Source: Candidatus Obscuribacter sp.
GTDB lineage: Bacteria; Cyanobacteriota; Vampirovibrionia; Obscuribacterales; Obscuribacteraceae
DNA: 64,000 nt
NCBI GenBank assembly: GCA_016712465.1
Contig: JADJQZ010000001.1
Location: forward strand, 1,674,001 to 1,738,000
Direction: 5' to 3'
In this document: piece by piece, positions 26,865 to 36,195 of the stretch
Position numbering within the stretch: the first letter of the stretch is position 1
Layout of the letters: every line of letters begins with the position of its first letter
Made by a program: the position numbers and the translations under genes
The notes under the pieces: generated by a model
What the model was told of the DNA's origin: nothing
What the model saw: the letters and a program-made list of their open reading frames with translations, nothing else
Databases searched by the model: none

Positions 26865-28175
26865 GTGGCTGCTCCAATGAATCGTGAAGAGCTCAAGAAA
26901 AAACGGGAGAAGTTCATCGTCCCCGGCGTCAAGCATATGTACGTCGATCCGCCTCACTTCGTGAAAGGCAAGGGGCAGTACCTCTATGACGAGACCGGGC
27001 GGGAATACCTGGATATGTTCGCAGGCATCGTTACGGTTTCCGTCGGTCATTGCCATCCCAAGGTCACCCAGCGCACCGTTGAGCAAGTGCAGACCTTGCA
27101 GCACACTTCCACAATCTTCATGACCCAGCCCATGGTTGAGCTGGCGGAAAAACTGGCTGAGATCACTCCCGGTGACTTGAGCAAGACCTTTGTCACCAAC
27201 TCCGGTACCGAAGCCAACGAATCCGCTGTGCGCTTTGCCCGTCTGGCCACCGGTCGTCACGAGATCATCGCCCTTGAACATTCATATCACGGCGAATCGC
27301 ACCTGGCTTCCACCATCACCGGCAATCACAACTGGCGTCCTGATACCATGCCTGCTGCCGGTGTCGCTTATGCCGCCAACGCTTACTGCTACCGTTGCCC
27401 CTTCAAGAAGACTCCCGAGAACTGCTCCCTTGAATGTGCCAAAGATGTGGAGCGGGTCATTCAAACCCAGACCAGCGGCAAGCCGGCGGTCATGATTGCC
27501 GAACCCATTCAGGGTGTGGGCGGGGCCATTACCCCTCCCGACGATTACTTCAAGGAAGTGAAGACCATCCTTGAAAAGTACGGTGCTCTCTTTATTGCCG
27601 ACGAAGTACAGACCGGTGTCGGTCGTACCGGAAAGCACTGGTTCGGTATCACCAACTGGGGCGTCACACCGGACATGATCACCATGGCCAAAGGGCTCGC
27701 TAACGGATTGCCTATCGGTGCCGTGGTGGCGTCTCCCAAGGTTGTGGACGGCCTGGTCAAGCAGCAGATCAACACCTTCGGCGGCAACCCTGTTTCCACT
27801 GCTACCGCCTGTGCCGTGCTGGAGACCATCGAAGAAGAAAAGCTCATGGAGAACGCCCGCGTGGTCGGTGACTATCTCATGGACGGTCTCAAAGATCTGC
27901 AGAAGCAGTTTCCGGACATGATTGGCGATGTGCGAGGCAAAGGCTTGATGGTCGGTATGGAACTGGCCGACAAGAACAAGACCCCCCTCACTGCCGAGAC
28001 CGCCAGAATCGTAGAAATGGCTAAGGACGAAGGTGTGGTCATTGGTAAAGGCGGACTCTGGGGCAGCACCATCCGTATCAAGCCGCCACTCACTATCACT
28101 AAAGATAACGTGGATACCATGCTTAAGGTAGTTCGCAAATGTATCGAGGCCACCGTCAAGGTCGGCGCCAAGTAA
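26865..28175 (+). CDS. Class III aminotransferase (beta-alanine/alanine-glyoxylate type)
   Basis: A 436-residue PLP enzyme of fold type I, class III. Lys276 in ITMAKGLANGLPIG forms the Schiff base, and FIADEVQTGVGRTG supplies the cofactor-binding Asp. The sequence most resembles the AGT2-like group that transfers amino groups from beta-alanine or 3-aminoisobutyrate to pyruvate or glyoxylate. The next three genes encode pyrimidine breakdown, so beta-alanine is the likely donor, giving malonate semialdehyde. Start: GTG with strong gaggagg SD at seven-base spacing; the ATG four codons later is badly spaced. First gene of the pathway run. Confidence 0.88.
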   Translation: MAAPMNREELKKKREKFIVPGVKHMYVDPPHFVKGKGQYLYDETGREYLDMFAGIVTVSVGHCHPKVTQRTVEQVQTLQHTSTIFMTQPMVELAEKLAEITPGDLSKTFVTNSGTEANESAVRFARLATGRHEIIALEHSYHGESHLASTITGNHNWRPDTMPAAGVAYAANAYCYRCPFKKTPENCSLECAKDVERVIQTQTSGKPAVMIAEPIQGVGGAITPPDDYFKEVKTILEKYGALFIADEVQTGVGRTGKHWFGITNWGVTPDMITMAKGLANGLPIGAVVASPKVVDGLVKQQINTFGGNPVSTATACAVLETIEEEKLMENARVVGDYLMDGLKDLQKQFPDMIGDVRGKGLMVGMELADKNKTPLTAETARIVEMAKDEGVVIGKGGLWGSTIRIKPPLTITKDNVDTMLKVVRKCIEATVKVGAK

Positions 28176-28194
28176 AGCAAGAGGAGAGCAAATA

Positions 28195-29082
28195 ATGTCT
28201 AATTCAGTGCGTTGTGGCTTGATTCAAACCAAGAATGAAGTCATATCGCCGGCAGGCGGTACCGACAAGAAGTTGTTGGAAGAGATCAAAGAGAAGATGC
28301 TCAACAAGCATCTCGAGTACACCAAGCAAGCCGCCGAGAAAGGCGTCAAGATTCTCTGCTATCAGGAGATCTTCAACGGTCCCTATTTCTGCGCCGAGCA
28401 GCAAACCTGCTGGTACGAGACCGCGGAAGAAATTCCCAACGGCCCCACCATCAAGCTCATGCAAGAAACCGCCAAAAAGTACGGCATGGTTTTAATCGTA
28501 CCTATTTATGAAAAAGAGCAGACCGGCGTCTACTATAATTCCGCCGCCGTCATCGACGCCGACGGTAAATACCTGGGCAAATACAGAAAGAATCACATTC
28601 CTCATGTAGCCCCCGGCTTCTGGGAAAAATTCTACTTCCGCCCGGGCAACCTGGGCTATCCGGTCTTCCAGACGCAGTTTGCCACCATCGGCGTTTACAT
28701 CTGCTACGACCGTCACTTCCCGGAAGGCGCTCGCGCCCTCGGTCTTGCCGGCGCGGAGATTGTATTCAACCCTTCCGCCACCGTAGCCGGACTTTCCGAA
28801 TATCTCTGGAAGCTTGAGCAACCGGCTCACGCAGCCGCCAACGGCTACTTCGTGGGTGCCATCAACCGGGTCGGTACCGAGGCTCCCTGGAATATCGGCG
28901 AGTTCTACGGCTCGAGCTACTTCTGCAATCCGCGCGGTCAGATAATCGCACAAGCCAGCCGCGATCAAGAAGAATTGCTCACCTGCGATCTCAATCTCGA
29001 CGACATCAAGGAAGTGCGCCACACCTGGCAGTTCTTCCGCGACAGACGTCCTGAGACCTATGATCAATTGGTCAAGCTCTAA
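28195..29082 (+). CDS. Beta-ureidopropionase (nitrilase superfamily)
   Basis: 295 residues, hydrolysing N-carbamoyl-beta-alanine to beta-alanine, CO2 and ammonia, the third step of reductive pyrimidine degradation. The nitrilase triad is visible: Glu58 in CYQEIFNG, Lys132 in KYRKNHIPH and Cys170 in VYICYDRHFPEGAR. These motif contexts are those of beta-ureidopropionases and N-carbamoyl amino acid hydrolases. It begins 19 bases after the aminotransferase stop with an SD (gaggag), and is followed by an intrinsic terminator. Confidence 0.9.
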   Translation: MSNSVRCGLIQTKNEVISPAGGTDKKLLEEIKEKMLNKHLEYTKQAAEKGVKILCYQEIFNGPYFCAEQQTCWYETAEEIPNGPTIKLMQETAKKYGMVLIVPIYEKEQTGVYYNSAAVIDADGKYLGKYRKNHIPHVAPGFWEKFYFRPGNLGYPVFQTQFATIGVYICYDRHFPEGARALGLAGAEIVFNPSATVAGLSEYLWKLEQPAHAAANGYFVGAINRVGTEAPWNIGEFYGSSYFCNPRGQIIAQASRDQEELLTCDLNLDDIKEVRHTWQFFRDRRPETYDQLVKL

Positions 29083-29094
29083 ATAGATAGACAC

Positions 29095-29142
29095 GCCGCC
29101 CCCGAGTTCCCTTGAATGGTGGGGCGGCTATTTCTTTTTTTT
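29095..29142 (+). terminator. Intrinsic terminator between beta-ureidopropionase and preT
   Basis: An eight-base GC stem (gccgcccc at 29095-29102 with ggggcggc at 29121-29128), an 18-base loop, and the T-tract tttctttttttt. It sits only 20 bases before the preT start. It either ends the first transcript or partly attenuates read-through into preTA. Confidence 0.8.
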
Positions 29143-29162
29143 GAAACTTAGCGAGGTTCTAA

Positions 29163-30545
29163 ATGGCAGAGCATTACAAACCGCACAAGTACAAGGCCTG
29201 GGAAATGACCCTGGAAGAGCGCTTCCAGGAAGTCTATCCGCCCTTTTCCGAACGGGAAGCCACCCTTGAGGCGAACCGCTGCCTGTACTGCCATGATGCA
29301 CCTTGCATGGTGGCCTGTCCCACCCACATCGACATTCCTACCTTTATTCGCAAAATTGCCACCGGCAATGTCAAAGGTTCTGCCCGCACCATCCTCGAAT
29401 CCAATTTGATGGGTGCCACTTGTGCGCGGGTCTGCCCTGTGGACGTACTCTGCGAGGGTGACTGCGTCCTGGGCGCCGACCACAAGCCCATCGCCATCGG
29501 CCGCTTGCAACGCTATGCCACCGACTATGCCAGTGAGCGTGGTATCAAGTTCTTCCAGAAAGGACAGCCGAACGGCAAGAAGGTAGCCGTTGTAGGCTCC
29601 GGCCCGGCTGGACTGTCATGCGCCGGCGAGTTGGCCAAGCAAGGTTTTGATGTGACGGTCTTCGAGAAAAACGAGATGGCCGGCGGTCTTTCCACTTACG
29701 GCATTGTTGTCTTCCGGGAACCGGTGGAGGTCAGTCTGGCCGAGGTGAAGATGGTGCAAGACCTGGGCGTCACCGTCAAATGCGGTGTCACCGTCGGTAA
29801 AGACATCAAATTCGACGACCTGGTCAAAGACTATGATGCCGTTTTCATCGGCATCGGCCTCGGTAATGTGCCCATGATGGAAATACCGGGCGAAGACATT
29901 GGCGGCGTTCTGGACGGTCTGGATTTCATTGCCGAGACCAAGGTCAAAGATCTCAATAAGATTACCTATGGAAAGCGCATTTGCGTTATTGGTGCCGGTA
30001 ATACCGCCATCGACTGTGCCACCATCGCCAGGCGCCTGGGCGCTGAGCGGGTGACCATGATTTACCGCCGCTCGGAAGCGGAAATGCCGGCCTATCACTT
30101 CGAGTATGAGTTCGCCCTGAAAGAAGGGGTCAGCTTCATGTTCCTCACCCAACCGGTGGAAGTGATGGCAAAGGACGGCAAGGTAGACGGTCTCAAGTGC
30201 GTGCGCATGGACCTCGGCGCGCCTGATGCTTCCGGTCGTCGCAGCCCGTATCCGGTGGACGGTTCCGAATTCGTGGTGCCCTGCGACATGGTCATCAAAG
30301 CAATTGGGCAGGTGAAGCCGGCTGCATTTCTCTCTATGCTGGAGCCCTACGGTGTCGAGTCGGTAAAAGGCTATATCAAGGTAGATGAGCATAACCGCAC
30401 CAGGCACGCCAAAATTTTCGCCGGTGGTGACTGCGTCAGAAGTCACGGCGAAGCTTCTACGGTTATGGCTGTGCAGGACGGCAAAATCGCCGCCCGGGCC
30501 ATTACCGAAGCTTTAGTGGCAACGCCCGCCTGCGCCAAGAAGTAA
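29163..30545 (+). CDS. preT: NAD-dependent dihydropyrimidine dehydrogenase subunit PreT
   Basis: A 460-residue flavoprotein of the glutamate-synthase-beta-like family, the NAD(H)-oxidising partner of PreA. The N-terminal Cys-rich segments (CLYCHDAPCMVACPTHIDIP and CARVCPVDVLCEGDC) bind Fe-S clusters. An FAD Rossmann motif (VAVVGSGPAGLSCAGE) and an NAD motif (ICVIGAGNTAIDCA) follow. A C-terminal IFAGGDC segment completes the FAD site. The gene ends 25 bases before preA. The bacterial enzyme reduces or oxidises uracil/dihydrouracil with NAD(H). Confidence 0.92.
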   Translation: MAEHYKPHKYKAWEMTLEERFQEVYPPFSEREATLEANRCLYCHDAPCMVACPTHIDIPTFIRKIATGNVKGSARTILESNLMGATCARVCPVDVLCEGDCVLGADHKPIAIGRLQRYATDYASERGIKFFQKGQPNGKKVAVVGSGPAGLSCAGELAKQGFDVTVFEKNEMAGGLSTYGIVVFREPVEVSLAEVKMVQDLGVTVKCGVTVGKDIKFDDLVKDYDAVFIGIGLGNVPMMEIPGEDIGGVLDGLDFIAETKVKDLNKITYGKRICVIGAGNTAIDCATIARRLGAERVTMIYRRSEAEMPAYHFEYEFALKEGVSFMFLTQPVEVMAKDGKVDGLKCVRMDLGAPDASGRRSPYPVDGSEFVVPCDMVIKAIGQVKPAAFLSMLEPYGVESVKGYIKVDEHNRTRHAKIFAGGDCVRSHGEASTVMAVQDGKIAARAITEALVATPACAKK

Positions 30546-30570
30546 ACAGTTTTAAAAAAGGACCTAAGAA

Positions 30571-31908
30571 ATGGCCGATCTTTCCATCAATTTTGCCGGT
30601 ATCAAGTCACCCAACCCCTTCTGGTTAGCCTCCGCGCCGCCCTCGAATTCTGCCTATCAGGTGCAGAAAGCATTTGAGCAGGGCTGGGGAGGAGCGGTTT
30701 GGAAGACCATTGGTGCACCGGTCTTGAACGTTTGCAATCGCTACGGCACAATCGATTACAAGGGCAGCAAAATAATCGGACTCAACAACGTCGAACTGAT
30801 TTCCGATCGCCCCATCGAGATCAACTTGAAGGAAATGCGGGAGGTCAAACGCAACTTCCCCAATCATGCCGTCATTGCCTCGGTCATGGTTGAGTCTAAT
30901 AAAGAAGCCTGGCAGGAGATTATCAAACGTACCGAGGACACCGGTATCGACGGCTTCGAATTGAACTTCGGCTGTCCGCATGGTATGTCCGAAAGAGGCA
31001 TGGGCTCTGCCATGGGTCAGGTGCCTGAGTATACCTGTATGGTGACGGAATGGGTCATGGACGTGGCCACCAAGCCGGTCATCGTCAAGCTCACTCCCAA
31101 CGTGACCGACATCGTGCATCCGGCCCGTGCCGCCGTCAAAGGGCGCGCTTCGGCAATTTCTCTCATCAATACCGTCAACAGTATCATGGGCGTAAATCTG
31201 GATACCTTCGAAATTAGCCCTAATGTCGGCGGCAAGGGTGGTCACGGTGGTTATGCCGGACCGGCCGTCAAACCGATTGCCCTGCATTTGCTCTCGGCGG
31301 TTGGCTCCGATCCGGAAGTGGCCAAAGCCGGACTGCCCATTTCCGGTATGGGCGGCATTGAAACCTGGCGTGATGCAGTGGAGTTCATGTTGCTCGGTGC
31401 CACCAGCGTGCAGGTCTGTACGGCCGTCATGCACTGGGGTTTCCGCATTGTGGAAGACATGATTGAAGGCATGTCCAACTGGATGGACGAGAAAGGCTTT
31501 GCCACTTGCGATCAGTTTATCGGTAAGTCCTTGCCGCGTATTTCCAGTTTCGGTGATTTCGATCTTGGTTTCCAGTCGGTGGCTCGCATCAATCACGATA
31601 AATGCATTCAGTGCAATCTTTGCTACATCGCCTGCAATGATGCCGCACACCAGTGTATAGACCTGAAAGATTTGAAGCTTACATCGGAAGTGAAGGAGCG
31701 GGCCTGGCCGGTGGTGCGTGAAGAAGATTGCGTTGGTTGCGATCTTTGCTCAAGAGTCTGCCCTGTGGATGACTGCATCACCATGGTGGAAATAGAAACC
31801 GGTCGCCCCCATATAACCTGGAACGAGCTTGTGAAAACCAAGCCGGAAGTTTTAGACTGGGAAAAAATGGAAGCCTATCGCAAGACCGCCAATATACATA
31901 TACATTGA
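30571..31908 (+). CDS. preA: NAD-dependent dihydropyrimidine dehydrogenase subunit PreA
   Basis: A 445-residue catalytic subunit. It has an FMN-binding TIM barrel (LTPNVTDIVHPARAAV, INTVNSIMGVNLDTF, ISGMGGIETWRDAVEFM) and a C-terminal two-[4Fe-4S] ferredoxin domain (CIQCNLCYIACNDAAHQC and CVGCDLCSRVCPVDDC). In the substrate loop, where the mammalian enzyme has its active-site Cys (recalled as GLACGQ), this protein reads GSAMGQ. As I recall, bacterial PreA proteins vary at this position. It pairs with PreT just upstream and probably runs on into the TPR gene 18 bases downstream. Confidence 0.93.
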   Translation: MADLSINFAGIKSPNPFWLASAPPSNSAYQVQKAFEQGWGGAVWKTIGAPVLNVCNRYGTIDYKGSKIIGLNNVELISDRPIEINLKEMREVKRNFPNHAVIASVMVESNKEAWQEIIKRTEDTGIDGFELNFGCPHGMSERGMGSAMGQVPEYTCMVTEWVMDVATKPVIVKLTPNVTDIVHPARAAVKGRASAISLINTVNSIMGVNLDTFEISPNVGGKGGHGGYAGPAVKPIALHLLSAVGSDPEVAKAGLPISGMGGIETWRDAVEFMLLGATSVQVCTAVMHWGFRIVEDMIEGMSNWMDEKGFATCDQFIGKSLPRISSFGDFDLGFQSVARINHDKCIQCNLCYIACNDAAHQCIDLKDLKLTSEVKERAWPVVREEDCVGCDLCSRVCPVDDCITMVEIETGRPHITWNELVKTKPEVLDWEKMEAYRKTANIHIH

Positions 31909-31926
31909 TAGCTGGAAAGGCAAGGC

Positions 31927-33633
31927 ATGAAATTTTCGCAAATGAGCTTTGGGCGAAAGCTATTGCTCTTACTTGCGGCTGTGTTTGTCGTGCAGGCTCT
32001 GGTTCTAGCGGGCATCTACGCCGTCTATGTGAACAATAAGGCGCTGGTGCACTACAACTTGAAGCGTGCCGCATCCAGCTTTGGTGTGCCCGACTATTTG
32101 AGCGAATCTATCGACCGCAAGTCGAATCTGGAAACCATCAAGGAAACCAGCCGCATCCTGGAGCACTACCCAAACGACGTGGCCACAAGGGTCTCCCGTG
32201 CTAAAGCATACAAAGATCTGCAGCGATGGAAGGAAGCCCTTGGCGATTACGATAAGTTGGCCGAGCAAGAGCCTTCCAATAGTAAGTGGTTTGAAGAAAG
32301 AGGCAATGTCAACGAGTATCTCTGCCGGTACGATGCCGCTATTCACGACTATAGCCGGGCTATAGAACTAGCCGGCGCCGAGACCAGGCTTTTGATTACC
32401 CGTGCGGCGGCCTACAGGCGAGCCGGCAAGAGAGAGAAGGCCTTAGAAGAGCTCAAGAGTCTAAAGACTGACGAGAAACTTGATTATTCAGCACTGAGTG
32501 AGCTTTGCGATCTTTGTTGCGATCTCGGTGAATATGAGCGTGCCCACAGTGCTCTCACCAGGATGATTGCTCTCGATGATTCTTATTATTCTAATTCTGG
32601 GAGAAGAACGAGGGCCGGACTTTATTTGAAGCAGGGACGGTTGGCGGAAGCGGCGGAAGACTATGAAGTCCTCTGCGCTGCCGCCGACAAGGATGTGAAC
32701 TGCGATGACTTGTTCGACCTGGCCAATGTCTATGATGCTCTCGGTAATGATAAGAACTGTCAGTCCGCTCGTGAAAGAGCCGTGCGTACACTGGAGGGGC
32801 GCTTGAAGGAGCAGGGGCAGGCTCTGGACAAAGGCACCGAGAGCGACAGTTATTACAGCTTTTTCGACGCCGAAACCTTGCTTACTTTCCTGGAGAAGAA
32901 CAAGCGCGATAGTGAATACGAGACCTATCTTCCCCTGGTGATGAAGCTTTCCAAAAAGAACATTAGCGATGATGGGCAAGATGTTGACCGATTGGTAGGT
33001 GAAAGCGGCTCCATTTCAGATCTAGTGGAGAAATTGCCCGAAGCCGAAGCGAAGGAACTAGCGACTTTCTTCCTCGGTAAGATCAAGAATGCCGACACAA
33101 ATGGCTATGACAAGGAGATTCGCACCATCAGGGCCTATGCCGAAGGTAATCTTGCTCCCTTGCGGGATGGCAAAGTGGGTCTTGCTAATCGCTATTGTTA
33201 TTACGAGGACGAAAAGGATTCCGGTAAGGAGATTACGCCGAACGAGAAGCAATGCCATATTTTGCATGATAGAGCCGACCAGGCCCTCGACCAGGAAGAC
33301 CTTTCTAAGGCAATGAAGCTGGCTACAGATGCAAATTCTCTCGACCCTGAGCAATATTGCGCCGTGGATACTTTGCTGCGTGTCAGTCTGGCCCTGAAAG
33401 ACAAAGTCAGAGCCCGTAAATGTCTGGAAAAATTAGAGGAGCACGGTTATCTGCCTGATGAGACCAGTGCTTACGAGCACTATCAACTGAGCCTGTTGGA
33501 AGGCGATCAGAAGGCGGCTCAGAAGAATCTCTCAATTGCCGGTGCCCTCGGTAATGAGAAAGCCCTGGCAGAACTGAAGAGCCGGCGCGCGAAAGGCAAA
33601 GCCGGTTCTACGCATAAGAAGCCAGGTCCATGA
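31927..33633 (+). CDS. TPR-repeat protein with N-terminal membrane anchor
   Basis: 568 residues. A hydrophobic N-terminal segment (LLLLLAAVFVVQALVLAGIY, about residues 12-32) is an uncleaved anchor or signal. Residues from about 70 to 300 form tetratricopeptide repeats (YPNDVATRVSRAKAYKDLQR, EERGNVNEYLCRYDAAIHDY, ITRAAAYRRAGKREKALEEL), and a second TPR-like set follows at about 420-540. TPRs mediate protein binding; partner unknown. The short gap after preA suggests co-transcription, although no functional link to pyrimidine breakdown is obvious. Confidence 0.78.
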   Translation: MKFSQMSFGRKLLLLLAAVFVVQALVLAGIYAVYVNNKALVHYNLKRAASSFGVPDYLSESIDRKSNLETIKETSRILEHYPNDVATRVSRAKAYKDLQRWKEALGDYDKLAEQEPSNSKWFEERGNVNEYLCRYDAAIHDYSRAIELAGAETRLLITRAAAYRRAGKREKALEELKSLKTDEKLDYSALSELCDLCCDLGEYERAHSALTRMIALDDSYYSNSGRRTRAGLYLKQGRLAEAAEDYEVLCAAADKDVNCDDLFDLANVYDALGNDKNCQSARERAVRTLEGRLKEQGQALDKGTESDSYYSFFDAETLLTFLEKNKRDSEYETYLPLVMKLSKKNISDDGQDVDRLVGESGSISDLVEKLPEAEAKELATFFLGKIKNADTNGYDKEIRTIRAYAEGNLAPLRDGKVGLANRYCYYEDEKDSGKEITPNEKQCHILHDRADQALDQEDLSKAMKLATDANSLDPEQYCAVDTLLRVSLALKDKVRARKCLEKLEEHGYLPDETSAYEHYQLSLLEGDQKAAQKNLSIAGALGNEKALAELKSRRAKGKAGSTHKKPGP

Positions 33634-33837
33634 AATTCTCAGAATTGCAATCAGCCGATTTGATCATTCCTCAGTAGAGACCATAACTTACACACAGTAT
33701 TTGACTATTTCTGCTATCCTGGTTGAGGAAAAGGCTCAAGATGAGTTGAGAAGTCAAAGTGAGTTGGTGCGTTAGTGCTGCTGTAGGGCCACTGCGCAGT
33801 CAGGCTGGCTTCACCATCTCCTTTAAAGGGGGGGCGC

Positions 33838-36084
33838 ATGTCCTGGAAGTGGAAGTTTAGCGTCCTCATGGTCTTTATTGTGGGTTTCTCCCTGCTTATG
33901 TTCATGGGGCATGAAACCACCAATCAGGCTCCGCCTATTCCCGAGAAGGTTGTTGATGAAAGCGGAGCGGTACTCTACAGCGGTGCAGAGATTCTCTCCG
34001 GACAGGCAGTCTTTCAGAAGTACGGGTTGATGGACTTTGGGTCCATTTTTGGTCACGGTGCCTACAACGGGCCCGACTTCAGTGCCGACTATCTGCACAG
34101 GCAGTGTTCGATTGTGCTGGAGAGCCTGTCCTGGCAGCGCTACGGCAAGAGCTTTAATGTGCTCGCTGCCGGAGAGAAAGGGGCGCTTAAAGAGGAGATG
34201 ATTGCCTCCTTGCATATGAATCGCTTCGACCCGTCTACCAAAACCCTCACCCTGACCAGTGAGCAAACTGGCGCATACAGCAAGCTGAAGCAGTATTATC
34301 TAAACTATTTCAAGGAGTGTAAGGGCTTGCCCCTGCCCGTCAACTATATAAAGAGCGATAAGGAAATAGAAGATCTGACCAAGTTCTTCCACTGGGCCGC
34401 CTGGTCCTGTGTCAGCCACCGGCCGGGTAAAGATTACTCCTTCACTAATAACTGGCCCCCTGACGAACTTGCCGGCAACAAGCCCCATGCCGGTGTTTTT
34501 CTCTGGAGCGCCTTAAGCCTCATATCCCTGGTTGGTGGTATTGGCCTGGCTCAGTTTGTGCTGGGGGCGTTTCCGCAACTTGGTTGGTCCCATGAAGATG
34601 CTCCTGATGCTGTGGTTGATGATGTGAAAGATTTCTTGCCCTCTAATGCCCAGAAGGCAGTCTATCCTTACCTGGTCATCGTTATTTTGCTCTTTGCCTT
34701 TCAAACGGTATTTGGCGTCCTTTCGGCCCATTATATTGTTGAGTCAGGCGGCTTTTTCGGTCTTGATATACGCGAGTGGCTACCCTACAGCGTAACGCGC
34801 AGTTGGCATTTGCAGCTTTCCATATTTTGGATTGCCACAGCCTGGTTGGCCGCTGGGATTTTTATGGCGCCGCTTCTATCGAAGCACGAGCCTCGTGGTC
34901 AGAGTGTGCTGGTATGGCTTCTCTTCTTCGCTCTGGTGGTTGTGGCCCTGGGTAGTATTGCCGGGGAGTGGATGGGTATCAAGCAAAAGCTTGGCAATCT
35001 CTGGTTTTGGCTTGGGCATCAGGGTTGGGAGTATCTTGAGCTGGGAAGGGTATGGCAAATTCTCTTGACCCTGGGAATGGTACTGTGGGTGGTGATTGTT
35101 CTGCGCAGTATCAAGCCTCTTCTCACCAGCGGCGATAGGGGGAGTTTGCCGCACATGCTTCTGTATGGGGTTATCTCCATACCGGTATTTTTTAGTTTTG
35201 GCATGATGTATCATCCCGGCACCAACTTCGCGGTGGCCGATTTCTGGCGCTGGTGGGTGGTGCATCTCTGGGTGGAGGGATTCTTTGAACTCTACACCAC
35301 CATAATAGTGGCTTACTTCTTTCATTCCCTTGGACTTCTGTCTCAGCGCTCCGCTCTCACCGTCATCTATATGGATATCATTCTCTATATGGGCAGCGGC
35401 ATTGTGGGCATCGGTCATCACTACTATTGGACGGCGCAACCTGCCATTAATATGGCTCTGGGCGCCATGTTCTCAGCTCTGGAAGTGGTTCCGTTGACGC
35501 TCCTGACCGTGGAAGCCTGGCGCTTTGTACAACTGGCTTCTGTTAACGGTTCCATCAAAAACTTTCCTCACTACTGGGCGATGATGTTCTTACTGGCCGT
35601 AGGCTTCTGGAACTTCCTCGGGGCCGGTGTCTTTGGCTTTTTGATCAATACGCCCATTGTCAGCTACTACGAACATGCCACTTACCTTACTTCTAATCAC
35701 GGACATGCTGCCATGATGGGAGTCTACGGGAATCTGGGCATTGCCGCCGTTCTCTTCCTCGGGCGCTATCTACTCAAAGATGATTTCTGGAGCAACAAAT
35801 TGGTGGGCATTTCTTTCTGGTGTCTCAATATTGGTTTACTGCTCATGCTCGCCCTCAATATCTTTCCGGCGGGAGTTATGCAGATGATGGCCAGCTATGA
35901 GCAGGGTTTCTTTTACGCTCGCAGCTCCGAGTTCACGCATCAGGCGCTCTATCAGACTCTCACCTGGTTAAGAGTGGTGGGGGATCTGGTTTTCCTTGTC
36001 GGTGGCATCACCCCCCTGGTGTTGCTCATCTTGCGCGGCATCTTCGGTCTGCGTCCCAGTAAAGCCGGCATTTATACTCACTAG
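33838..36084 (+). CDS. norZ: Quinol-dependent nitric oxide reductase (qNOR, fused NorC-NorB)
   Basis: A 748-residue polytopic haem-copper-oxidase relative that reduces NO to N2O with quinol. The N-terminal helix plus extracytoplasmic domain (GQAVFQKYGLMDFGSIFGHG, TNNWPPDELAGNKP) is the NorC-like extension without a CxxCH haem motif, which marks the quinol type. The core has the haem and non-haem-iron ligands: SWHLQLSIFWIATAW, HLWVEGFFELYTT (His and Glu), GIGHHYYW (two His) and TSNHGHAAMMGVYGN (two His). An SD (aaaggggg) precedes the ATG. No nirK/nirS or nosZ lies nearby, so NO detoxification or partial denitrification is likely. The protein ends in a short cytoplasmic tail. Confidence 0.94.
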   Translation: MSWKWKFSVLMVFIVGFSLLMFMGHETTNQAPPIPEKVVDESGAVLYSGAEILSGQAVFQKYGLMDFGSIFGHGAYNGPDFSADYLHRQCSIVLESLSWQRYGKSFNVLAAGEKGALKEEMIASLHMNRFDPSTKTLTLTSEQTGAYSKLKQYYLNYFKECKGLPLPVNYIKSDKEIEDLTKFFHWAAWSCVSHRPGKDYSFTNNWPPDELAGNKPHAGVFLWSALSLISLVGGIGLAQFVLGAFPQLGWSHEDAPDAVVDDVKDFLPSNAQKAVYPYLVIVILLFAFQTVFGVLSAHYIVESGGFFGLDIREWLPYSVTRSWHLQLSIFWIATAWLAAGIFMAPLLSKHEPRGQSVLVWLLFFALVVVALGSIAGEWMGIKQKLGNLWFWLGHQGWEYLELGRVWQILLTLGMVLWVVIVLRSIKPLLTSGDRGSLPHMLLYGVISIPVFFSFGMMYHPGTNFAVADFWRWWVVHLWVEGFFELYTTIIVAYFFHSLGLLSQRSALTVIYMDIILYMGSGIVGIGHHYYWTAQPAINMALGAMFSALEVVPLTLLTVEAWRFVQLASVNGSIKNFPHYWAMMFLLAVGFWNFLGAGVFGFLINTPIVSYYEHATYLTSNHGHAAMMGVYGNLGIAAVLFLGRYLLKDDFWSNKLVGISFWCLNIGLLLMLALNIFPAGVMQMMASYEQGFFYARSSEFTHQALYQTLTWLRVVGDLVFLVGGITPLVLLILRGIFGLRPSKAGIYTH

Positions 36085-36106
36085 CCTGTGGTTCGGCGAC
36101 GGAGTA

Positions 36107-36132
36107 CCGGATCACTTTACTAAGTGATCCGG
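36107..36132. other. Perfect inverted repeat downstream of norZ
   Basis: An 11-base arm (36107-36117) exactly complementary to 36122-36132 around a four-base loop tact, 23 bases after the norZ stop. No T-tract follows on the plus strand. It could stabilise the 3' end of the norZ mRNA, act as a weak terminator, or serve as a protein-binding operator. Confidence 0.6.
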
Positions 36133-36195
36133 TGGATGCCCTTGAAGATTGTTCGCCCTTCTACAGTGAGGGAAGCAATCGTGAGGTCTACGTCA

